Positions 1 to 5,153 of a stretch of 6,003 nt of DNA are shown here, piece after piece. Under the pieces are notes generated by a model. It made no database searches. It had not been told where the DNA came from and was given only the letters and a program-made list of their open reading frames with translations. The DNA lies in NCBI GenBank assembly GCA_030042575.1, contig JASHZK010000401.1, forward strand, positions 1-6,003, in the 5' to 3' direction. The first letter of the stretch is position 1. Each line of letters begins with the position of its first letter. Position numbers and translations under genes: made by a program. Origin of the DNA: Acidimicrobiales bacterium (lineage in GTDB: Bacteria > Actinomycetota > Acidimicrobiia > Acidimicrobiales > UBA8190).

Positions 1-460
1 CGTCGGAGTAGACGCCGGTGGCGCTGAACTGCTGGGTGTCACCCTCGGCCACCGACGATGCCGTCGGGGCCACGGTGATGGCCACCAGCACCGCCGGGGT
101 GACGGTGAGGGCGGCGGTGCCGTCGATGAGGGCGGCGGTGTCCTTGGCCGTGATGGTGACGGCGCCTGTGCCCGTGCCCGTGGCCAGCCCCTGCGAACCG
201 CTGGTGTTGGACACGGTGGCCACCGAGGTGTCCGACGACGACCACGTGACGGTGTCGGTCAGGTTGGCGGTGCTCCCGCCCAGGTAATTGCCGGTGGCGG
301 TGAACTGCTGGGTGGCACCGTCGGCGATGGAGGCGGCCGTGGGCGTCACAGTGATGCTGAGCAGGACGGTCGAACCGTGGGCGTCGGTGGCGTCCACGAC
401 GCCCATGACGGACATCGCTCCGATGACCACGATGAGGACCGACGCGCGCGCCAACAACAT
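1..460 (-). CDS. Secreted bacterial Ig-like (Big2-type) repeat protein, N-terminal part, truncated by window edge
   Basis: The minus strand is open from an ATG at 458-460 to the left edge (153 codons, no stop), so the C-terminus is missing. Residues 1-25 look like a signal peptide: MLLARAS, then a hydrophobic core (VLIVVIGAMSVMGVV), with possible cleavage near the VDA/TDA stretch at 22-27. From about residue 33 there is one complete Ig-like unit and the start of a second. Unit 1 shows SITVTPTAASIADGATQQF, VTWSSSDTSVATVS (71-84) and GAVTITA (99-105). Unit 2 starts at about 126 and repeats TQQFSATG (142-149). The two TQQF motifs are exactly 92 residues apart. This pattern is typical of Big2/invasin-like beta-sandwich domains found in surface or secreted adhesins and wall-associated proteins. 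The start is supported by GGGAG seven bases upstream; an in-frame ATG at 485-487 is possible, but its GGAGG lies only one base away. The gene is divergent from the two-component system. The function beyond an extracellular structural or adhesive role is unknown. Confidence 0.85.
   Translation of the reverse strand, partial: MLLARASVLIVVIGAMSVMGVVDATDAHGSTVLLSITVTPTAASIADGATQQFTATGNYLGGSTANLTDTVTWSSSDTSVATVSNTSGSQGLATGTGTGAVTITAKDTAALIDGTAALTVTPAVLVAITVAPTASSVAEGDTQQFSATGVYSD
25..314. repeat. Tandem 276-bp coding repeat (copy junctions at 25-38 and 301-314)
   Basis: The 14-mer TGAACTGCTGGGTG occurs at 25-38 and again at 301-314, an offset of 276 bases, or 92 codons in frame. Flanking bases also match well. 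It encodes the repeated TQQF(S/T)A segment of successive Ig-like units. The DNA-level similarity suggests that units were duplicated or are homogenised by recombination. More copies probably lie to the left of the window. Confidence 0.8.
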
Positions 461-467
461 CCGAAGT

Positions 468-472
468 CTCCC
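468..472 (-). promoter_or_regulatory. Ribosome binding site of the Ig-like protein gene
   Basis: Read on the minus strand this is GGGAG, seven bases before the ATG at 458-460. It favours that start over the in-frame ATG at 485-487, whose GGAGG has only a one-base spacer. Confidence 0.55.
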
Positions 473-597
473 TGTGTGGCTCCCCATTCCTCCCCCGTCA
501 AGTAGCGGAAACCAGCCGTTGTCGCCGCCGTGTCCCGGCGTTGGAAAGGTTATGACGGCGTCACGGAATGGCCCAGCGGAAGAACACCTATGGATTT

Positions 598-615
598 CTA
601 GGTGAATTCACCTAG
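598..615. promoter_or_regulatory. Perfect 18-bp palindrome, candidate operator
   Basis: The sequence CTAGGTGAATTCACCTAG is identical to its reverse complement over all 18 bases. An additional CACCTA half-site lies at 585-590, so 585-604 also forms an inverted repeat (CACCTA, 8-base spacer, TAGGTG). It sits 138 bases upstream of the Ig-like gene start and about 490 bases upstream of the kinase start. Size and symmetry suit a homodimeric repressor of the TetR, MarR, GntR or DtxR type. TAGGT/ACCTA arms recall DtxR/IdeR boxes, but the spacer here is six bases instead of seven, so that assignment is not supported. The palindrome is seen directly; the operator role is inferred. Confidence 0.5.
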
Positions 616-662
616 CAATACGACCGAGGCCGGGAGATCGACCTTCCACCTGGTGGTGGTGT

Positions 663-677
663 GACCGTCGGACGGTC
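663..677. repeat. Short inverted repeat (7-bp arms, 1-bp spacer)
   Basis: GACCGTC (663-669) and GACGGTC (671-677) are exact reverse complements around a single base. The one-base spacer rules out a simple RNA hairpin with full-length arms and fits a DNA-binding site better. No T-run follows, so it is not a canonical terminator. The function is unknown. Confidence 0.3.
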
Positions 678-906
678 GAAGCGACAGTGAGGGCCGCCGC
701 CGATGGCGACCGGAGCCGGGGCGGGATCCGCGCACCGGGTGGCGCCCACTGACGACGTCTTGCCGACGAGTCGTCGAGACCGACCGGCAACGCCCGCGTC
801 AACGGCGCCCACGACGCGGCGTCGAAACCGGCCTCGTGTCACGGTGCCGACGCCGACCCAGAGCCGCGCTTTTTTCCGTCTCGCGGGATTCCACCTAAAC
901 GACGCC

Positions 907-920
907 ACGTGAAATTACCT
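907..920. promoter_or_regulatory. Imperfect copy of the palindrome upstream of the kinase gene
   Basis: ACGTGAAATTACCT matches the core AGGTGAATTCACCT (600-613) at 11 of 14 positions. A separate CACCTA half-site lies just before it at 892-897. It is 187 bases upstream of the preferred kinase start. The match is modest and could be chance; the case for it rests on three related sites occurring within this short window, all in non-coding gaps. Confidence 0.3.
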
Positions 921-1097
921 GTCAGAGAAGCGCCAACAGCTGTTTCCACGAAACTCGGATGTCGCCGATGATCGATGGCGCGCCATCGTTGTCAGGGCGG
1001 GACCGGTACCATGAGTCGGCGCCAGCGCGTAACGACAGCGCGTAGCGAATACAGGATGGAGAGCGACTCACACACGGGGCCGTGTCATGACCTTGGC

Positions 1098-1102
1098 GGA
1101 GG
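1098..1102 (+). promoter_or_regulatory. Ribosome binding site deciding the kinase start
   Basis: GGAGG lies four bases before the ATG at 1107-1109. The earlier in-frame ATGs at 975, 1011 and 1056 have no comparable Shine-Dalgarno sequence at a normal distance. Confidence 0.6.
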
Positions 1103-1106
1103 CGAA

Positions 1107-2645
1107 ATGGGGAGTGTCAGATGGAGGGTATCCCCTTTCGCCCTGGCATGCGCCCTCTTCCTCGCCGCAGCCGCCGTCCTCGGCTACGTGTTCGCCGCCC
1201 ACAGCGTCGACCTGCAGAACGAGGCGCTGTTGAAGAACGACACGACGCAGGCCTCTGAGTACGTCTCTTCCCTGGCCGCCAACCTCACAGCCTCTCTCGA
1301 CTCGCTCGTTCCGAGCGTGGCACAGGACGGTGATTCGACTCCTGGCTTCGTGGTCCAGGCGCGACAACTCGCCGGCATCCAATCCACCTTCGTCCTGGCC
1401 CGGAGAGAAGACTCGAATTACGTGGCTTCGGCCGTGGTCGGGTCCGGGTTCTCCACCGGGGAGGTCCTCGACGGGCCCATTGCCACGACGTTGAGTCGCG
1501 CCGGAGCCAAGGCTTCTCCCGGTCCGGTGTTCTACGACGGTCACCTGTCGAGCTTCGGCCTGGCCATAGGTCCTCCCCTGGTGCCCGTGGGCACGGCCCT
1601 CTACGAAGAACTTCACATCGATCCGTTCATTGCCATTTCCGCCAGCCAAGCGGCGCCTTTCCGGGCTCTGCGGGCGGCCGTCTACGCCACTCGGACACAG
1701 GAGTCCCGTTTCCTCGTTCTGTCCAACACGCATGCCCTGCCCATCACCGGAGAACGGTCGGAAGTTCCTGTCAGTATCGGCTCGGGCACGTGGTGGTTGG
1801 TGGCTACCGCCCGTACCCCGTTGGCTGGTGGGTTCCCCAACGCGGCGCCACTCGTCGTGCTCGTTTGCGGCCTGGCCCTGGCCATAGCCTTCGCATGCAT
1901 CATCGAGATCCTCAATCGCCGTCAGCGATACGCCGACGTTCTGGTCAAAGAGAGCACTGCTGCCCTGTTGGCCTCGCAGGAGGCCCTGGTACGCAGCGAA
2001 CGCTTCTCGGCCATGGGCCAGATGACCACCGTGGTGGGTCACGAGATGCGCAGCCCGCTCGGCGCCGTGGTGAACGCCCACTACATGCTGCGTCGCTCCC
2101 TGGGGGATCCCGAGGCGGCCGAGAAGTACCTCGACGTGGCCGAGCGCCAAATCACCAAAGCGGTGTCGTTGGCTCAGGACCTGATCGAGTACATGCGTGA
2201 GCGACCGCCTGTGCTGGAATCGATCAGGCTCGGCGAAGTGCTGGCCGAAGTTCTCGAGACCTCGCCCCCGCCGGAGAACATCACGTTGAGGCAGGAGGGT
2301 ATGTCGGTCGTTCTCCGGGCTGACTTCAGTCAGCTCGTGCAAGTCCTCGGTAATGTGATCGACAACGCCTATCAGGCCATGCCCCGAGGTGGATCCATCC
2401 GCGTGGTCGCCCACGGGGAGGACGGCGTCACGGTGATCCGGGTGGAGAACAGCGGTGAGGGGATCGACCCCGCCACCTCCGAGCGCCTCTTCGAGCCGTT
2501 CTTCACGACGCGGTCGACGGGGACGGGCCTGGGGCTGGCCATCGTCCGGCGATTGACCGAAGCGCACGGCGGAAGCGTCTCCATCGAGAACTCGGCGTCG
2601 GGCGGGGTCGTGGTGACCCTTCGGCTGCCCATGGAGGCGGCGTGA
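1107..2645 (+). CDS. Membrane sensor histidine kinase with extracytoplasmic sensor region
   Basis: This is the sensor of a two-component system: it autophosphorylates on His using ATP and passes the phosphate to a response regulator. The 512-residue protein has an arginine-flanked first membrane helix (about 9-31), an extracytoplasmic region (about 32-245) and a second helix (about 246-269). The HisKA domain carries the H-box GHEMRSPL with phospho-His 312. The HATPase domain has the N-box NVIDNAYQAM (416-425), G1 ENSGEGI (447-453), F-box LFEPFFTTR (461-469) and G2 GTGLGLAIV (472-480). In G1, Asn448 occupies the place often held by Asp. Membrane flanking, a sensor of roughly 215 residues, and the GTWWLVATA stretch just before helix 2 suggest a CHASE-like sensor; this is tentative and the ligand is unknown. 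There is no HAMP or PAS domain that I can recognise; a short helical linker (270-298) joins helix 2 to HisKA. The frame is open upstream to an ATG at 975, but ATG 1107 has GGAGG and puts the charged end right before helix 1. The stop overlaps the regulator's start, so the two are co-translated. Confidence 0.95.
   Translation: MGSVRWRVSPFALACALFLAAAAVLGYVFAAHSVDLQNEALLKNDTTQASEYVSSLAANLTASLDSLVPSVAQDGDSTPGFVVQARQLAGIQSTFVLARREDSNYVASAVVGSGFSTGEVLDGPIATTLSRAGAKASPGPVFYDGHLSSFGLAIGPPLVPVGTALYEELHIDPFIAISASQAAPFRALRAAVYATRTQESRFLVLSNTHALPITGERSEVPVSIGSGTWWLVATARTPLAGGFPNAAPLVVLVCGLALAIAFACIIEILNRRQRYADVLVKESTAALLASQEALVRSERFSAMGQMTTVVGHEMRSPLGAVVNAHYMLRRSLGDPEAAEKYLDVAERQITKAVSLAQDLIEYMRERPPVLESIRLGEVLAEVLETSPPPENITLRQEGMSVVLRADFSQLVQVLGNVIDNAYQAMPRGGSIRVVAHGEDGVTVIRVENSGEGIDPATSERLFEPFFTTRSTGTGLGLAIVRRLTEAHGGSVSIENSASGGVVVTLRLPMEAA
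2633..2637 (+). promoter_or_regulatory. Ribosome binding site deciding the response regulator start
   Basis: GGAGG lies inside the last codons of the kinase gene and ends seven bases before ATG 2645. It favours this ATG over the adjacent GTG at 2642, which is only four bases away. Confidence 0.6.
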
Positions 2646-3064
2646 TGAAGGCGGATACGGTGGAGCGGAACGCTGACGTGCAGGGCAACGTGCTCACCCA
2701 ATCGGCGCCGGCCGGCGCCGATGTGCTCATTGTCGATGACGACCCCGACATCCGATGGATCGCCGCCGAAGTGCTGCGGGAAGCCGGATTCACGGTGGAC
2801 GAAGCCGAAGACGGCGACGCGGCATCCGACCTCGTCCGCCTGGGTCGGTTCCGATTGGTGCTCCTCGACATCCGCATGCCGCGCTGCGACGGTGTCACTT
2901 TCCTCGAAGGGATCGCCGATCCGCCTCCGGTGATCATCCATTCCGCCTACGCCCTGGATGCCGACGTCCAGAGCCGACTGAGGACCAGGGTCGTCGGGTT
3001 CCTGCAGAAACCCGTCGCCCCCAGGCGACTGCTGCGATCCGTCGAGGGGGTTCTCGGCACCTGA
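2645..3064 (+). CDS. Single-domain (CheY-like) response regulator
   Basis: This is a phospho-receiver protein and the probable partner of the kinase encoded just upstream. The 139 residues form one REC domain after a polar N-terminal tail of about 25 residues. Key residues are visible: the acidic pocket DDD at 31-33 in VLIVDDDPDIR, the phospho-acceptor Asp75 in LVLLDIRMP (71-79), the switch Ser100 in IIHSAY and Lys122 in FLQKPV. The C-terminus ends with the last receiver helix (LLRSVEGVLGT), so there is no DNA-binding, enzymatic or other output domain. Output must pass through a partner protein or a further phosphotransfer step. The start shares one base with the kinase stop (TGATG), indicating translational coupling. 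A GTG codon immediately before the ATG would add one residue. The family assignment is certain; the regulated process is not visible in the sequence. Confidence 0.95.
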   Translation: MKADTVERNADVQGNVLTQSAPAGADVLIVDDDPDIRWIAAEVLREAGFTVDEAEDGDAASDLVRLGRFRLVLLDIRMPRCDGVTFLEGIADPPPVIIHSAYALDADVQSRLRTRVVGFLQKPVAPRRLLRSVEGVLGT

Positions 3065-3358
3065 CGGCGAGTGGACCACAGCCCACCGATCCCGCCACGG
3101 ACCCGGCCTTCGCCACGAGGTTCAGCGCCGGGACGGGCCAGCGCTCGGCTCCTCAAAAGTGGCTACGCACCACGCTCTCATCCTCGGCGATCCAGGTGAA
3201 TTCTCCCGGGTGGTTTTCCGTCCTTAATTGGAATTCGTCGGCCCTCAAGAATAGCAGTACGGTAGTCATGTGATTCTCGGGGGAGATCCTTGCCCAGTGG
3301 ATGTTGCGCGCCAAAAGCGTAGTATCCATGTCGCCTTCGACAGCGCGTACCCGACCCT
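3065..3358. other. Intergenic gap before the mce operon, probable promoter region
   Basis: This gap of 294 bases has no gene I can support; frames crossing it are tails of frames overlapping the neighbouring genes. The section at about 3210-3275 is visibly richer in A and T than its surroundings (for example TCCTTAATTGGAATTC at 3221-3236), as expected of a promoter. A possible -35 TTGGAA (3228-3233) has only a poor -10 at normal spacing (TAGCAG, 3252-3257), so I do not call a promoter. An imperfect palindrome copy is at 3194-3207. No terminator hairpin with a T-run follows the response regulator gene, so read-through into the mce operon is possible. Confidence 0.5.
3194..3207. promoter_or_regulatory. 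Imperfect copy of the palindrome upstream of the mce operon
   Basis: AGGTGAATTCTCCC shares its first ten bases exactly with 600-609 and matches the 14-base core at 12 positions. It lies 151 bases before the yrbEA start, next to the A/T-rich stretch that probably holds the promoter. If the palindrome at 598-615 is a repressor site, this copy could bring the mce operon under the same regulator. That is inference from sequence similarity only. Confidence 0.35.
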
Positions 3359-4246
3359 ATGACGGAACGACTCGTCACCGGGGGGGAAGCGGCGGGCGGG
3401 CACGTCAAGCACGACCTCGGACTTCCCGACGTCGATTGGGACATCGCCCAGTTGCGTGTGGCGCGGGCCAAGTTCCTCTCGGCGCTCGCCATTCTGGGCG
3501 ACATCTTCGCCATGCTGGCCGACGCCGTGTGGTCGACCGTCTCCTCCATCGTCCACCGCCGTTTCTCCTGGGCGGAGTTCTTCGAGCAGACGTGGTTCCT
3601 CACCTCGGTGACCTTGCTCCCCGCCATCATGATCGCCATCCCCTTCGGCCTGGTGCTCGTCCTCGAGGTCGGGGGACTGTCTGTGCAGATCGGCGCCAGC
3701 AGCATCGTGGGCGCGGTGGATGCCATCGGAATCGTGCGAGAAGCGGCACCGGTCATCACCGCCATCATCCTGTCGGGGGCGGGCGGCTCGGCCATCTGCT
3801 CGGATCTCGGCGCCCGCACCATGCGCGACGAGATCTCGGCCATGTGGGTGATGGCGGTCGACCCCATCGAGCGCCTGGTGGCCCCCCGTGTGCTGGCCAC
3901 CGTGGTGGTGGCACTGCTGGTCAACGGCATCGTGGCCTTCGCCGGGATCATGAGCGGCTATCTGGCCGCCGTCTACATCCTCCACACCAGCTCGGGCGGG
4001 TTCCTCAACTCCTTCAGCAGCTTCGCCCAGCCCGCTGATGCCATCCAGTCGATGGTCAAAGCAGCCGTCTTCGGCTTGCTGGCGGCCGTCGTGGCCTCGC
4101 ACCAGGGCCTGCACGCCCAGCGGGGGCCCGCCGGGGTGGGCGAGGCCGTCAACCGCTCGGTGGTCATCACCGGCATCGGCCTGTTCCTGCTGAACCTCCT
4201 CATCACCGACATCTTCCTGGCCATCGTGCCGGCCAAAATCCTGTGA
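3359..4246 (+). CDS. yrbEA: Mce lipid-importer permease YrbEA (MlaE family)
   Basis: This is one of the two membrane permease subunits of an Mce transporter, which imports lipids or sterols using an MceG/MlaF-type ATPase encoded elsewhere. The 295-residue length is normal for the family. FSWAEFFEQTWFLTSVTLLP (69-88) and IPFGLVLVLEVGGLSVQIGA (94-113) match the conserved YrbE N-terminal region. The MlaE signature follows: APVITAIILSGAGGSAICSD (130-149), then ARTMRDEISAMWVMAVDPIE (152-171) and RLVAPRVLA (172-180). The acidic EQIDAL-like ATPase-coupling loop is here DEISAM. Hydrophobic segments lie at about 82-104, 131-148, 177-209, 232-247 and 267-291. The start is the only good candidate: an in-frame stop (TAG) lies just upstream and the next in-frame ATG would remove about 50 conserved residues. 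However, no Shine-Dalgarno sequence precedes it (GCGTACCCGACCCT). The gene is ten bases from yrbEB, so they form one operon. Confidence 0.97.
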   Translation: MTERLVTGGEAAGGHVKHDLGLPDVDWDIAQLRVARAKFLSALAILGDIFAMLADAVWSTVSSIVHRRFSWAEFFEQTWFLTSVTLLPAIMIAIPFGLVLVLEVGGLSVQIGASSIVGAVDAIGIVREAAPVITAIILSGAGGSAICSDLGARTMRDEISAMWVMAVDPIERLVAPRVLATVVVALLVNGIVAFAGIMSGYLAAVYILHTSSGGFLNSFSSFAQPADAIQSMVKAAVFGLLAAVVASHQGLHAQRGPAGVGEAVNRSVVITGIGLFLLNLLITDIFLAIVPAKIL

Positions 4247-4256
4247 GGTCCCGAAG

Positions 4257-5153
4257 GTGACCCCGTCCACGTCGACCACCGAATCCCCGGTTGCCTCACG
4301 GGCCGGCGCCGTCCTGCGACCGGTGGTGTTTCGCGGCGCCAACCTCGGCTACCGCTTCCGCAACCAGATCGTGTGGTTGGGTGCGCTGCTCGTGTTCGTG
4401 GGCAAGGTGATCCGAGCGATCCCGACGGTGCTGCGCCACTACCGGCGGGAGCTGTGGTTGCTCGTGGCCGAGATCACCTTCGGCGGTGGTGTGCTCGCCA
4501 TCGCCGCCAGCACCATTCTCGTCTCGGCCCTCCTCGCCTCGGTGGTGGGCGTCCAACTCGGCATCGAGGGCCTCCAAGGTCTCAACATCATCGGCCTGAC
4601 CCCGCTCACCGGTCTGCTCTCGGCCTTCGCCAACACCCGCGAGCTCTCACCCTTGCTGGCCGGCTACGGCCTGGCCGCCGTCATGGGGTGCAAATTCACG
4701 GCCCAGCTCGGCGCCATGAAAGTGAACGAGGAGATCGACGCCTTGGAGGTCATGTCCATTCCGTCGGTTCCCTACCTGGTGACGACCAGGCTGCTGGCGG
4801 CGTTGACGGCCGTGATCCCTCTGTACCTGTTGGCTCTGTCCGGCGCCTATCTGGCGACGCAGTTCGCGGTGATCACCATCGCCCACCAGGGGTCGGGCAC
4901 CTATCTCCACTACTTCTATCTGTTCCTCGACCGCAAAGACGTCTACTACTCGGTCCTCAAGGTCATCGTCTTCGCCGTGCTCGTCACCGTCATCCACACC
5001 TACTACGGACTGACCGCCTCGGGGGGGCCTGAAGGAGTGGGACGGGCGTCGGGCCGGGCCATCCGGATGAGCACGGTCGCCATCGCCGTCTCCGACATGC
5101 TCATGACCCTTCTCTTCTGGGGAGTCACCGTCCCCGTCAAGGTCACCGGGTGA
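4257..5153 (+). CDS. yrbEB: Mce lipid-importer permease YrbEB (MlaE family)
   Basis: This is the second permease subunit, expected to pair with YrbEA in the inner membrane under the Mce proteins. The 298 residues are of normal length. The hydrophilic N-terminus (1-35) is followed by several hydrophobic segments (about 38-58, 65-100, 132-145, 175-207, 233-250 and 272-293). The family signature is complete: SPLLAGYGLAAVMGCKFTAQ (131-150), LGAMKVNEEIDALEVMSIPS (151-170), VPYLVTTRLLAA (171-182) and IPLYLLALSGAYLATQF (187-203). Its EEIDALEVM loop, which contacts the ATPase in this family, is more canonical than the one in YrbEA. The start is GTG at 4257, with GAGG overlapping the yrbEA stop eight bases upstream. 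The end overlaps the next gene by four bases (GTGA). Confidence 0.97.
   Translation: MTPSTSTTESPVASRAGAVLRPVVFRGANLGYRFRNQIVWLGALLVFVGKVIRAIPTVLRHYRRELWLLVAEITFGGGVLAIAASTILVSALLASVVGVQLGIEGLQGLNIIGLTPLTGLLSAFANTRELSPLLAGYGLAAVMGCKFTAQLGAMKVNEEIDALEVMSIPSVPYLVTTRLLAALTAVIPLYLLALSGAYLATQFAVITIAHQGSGTYLHYFYLFLDRKDVYYSVLKVIVFAVLVTVIHTYYGLTASGGPEGVGRASGRAIRMSTVAIAVSDMLMTLLFWGVTVPVKVTG

Larger units (their letters stand above)
461..1106. other. Divergent intergenic region without a convincing gene
   Basis: This stretch of about 650 bases separates the minus-strand Ig-like gene from the plus-strand kinase gene. The short open frames in it have Arg/Pro/Ala/Thr-rich compositions, no recognisable domains and no good ribosome binding sites, as expected of chance frames in GC-rich DNA. 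It contains a perfect palindrome (598-615) with an extra half-site at 585-590, an inverted repeat (663-677), a further half-site at 892-897 and an imperfect palindrome copy at 907-920. It must hold the promoters for both flanking genes, but I could not identify a -35/-10 pair with good matches and spacing on either strand. Confidence 0.6.

Noticed and set aside
18..605. Plus-strand open frames at 18-287 and 288-605
   Set aside because: They are antisense to the Ig-like repeat protein, whose minus-strand frame has a signal peptide, a ribosome binding site and repeated Big2 motifs.
598..615. Palindrome as a DtxR/IdeR iron box
   Set aside because: The arms resemble TAGGT/ACCTA, but the spacing between them is six bases and not seven, and the central bases differ from the iron-box consensus.
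829..875. Hairpin-like sequence (CGGC at 829-832 with GCCG at 846-849) followed by six Ts at 870-875, considered as a terminator
   Set aside because: The stem is interrupted by a mismatch, and the T-run is 20 bases after it, so it is not a canonical intrinsic terminator. There is also no plus-strand gene upstream for it to terminate.
703..912. Possible 69-codon small gene on the plus strand in the divergent gap
   Set aside because: The composition (Arg, Pro, Thr, Ala) looks random, there is no domain, and the nearest GAGGG is ten bases away. Two overlapping minus-strand frames (608-802, 612-908) look equally random.
989..1017. TTGTCA (989-994) as a -35 element for the kinase gene
   Set aside because: It is a good -35 match, but nothing resembling a -10 occurs at a spacing of 16-18 bases.
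1068..2567. Long open frame (about 499 codons) on the minus strand opposite the kinase gene
   Set aside because: It is antisense to a gene with complete kinase motifs. Its product is His/Gly/Arg-rich with no domain, which is typical of antisense frames in GC-rich genes.
3266..4342. Long minus-strand open frames opposite yrbEA
   Set aside because: The plus strand encodes a full, well-conserved YrbE protein. The antisense products are low-complexity (Asp/Gly/His-rich or Met/Ser/Thr-rich) and resemble no family.
4373..5032. Plus-strand open frame inside yrbEB in another frame
   Set aside because: It is an Arg/Pro/Gly-rich product of a shifted frame, fully contained in a conserved gene.
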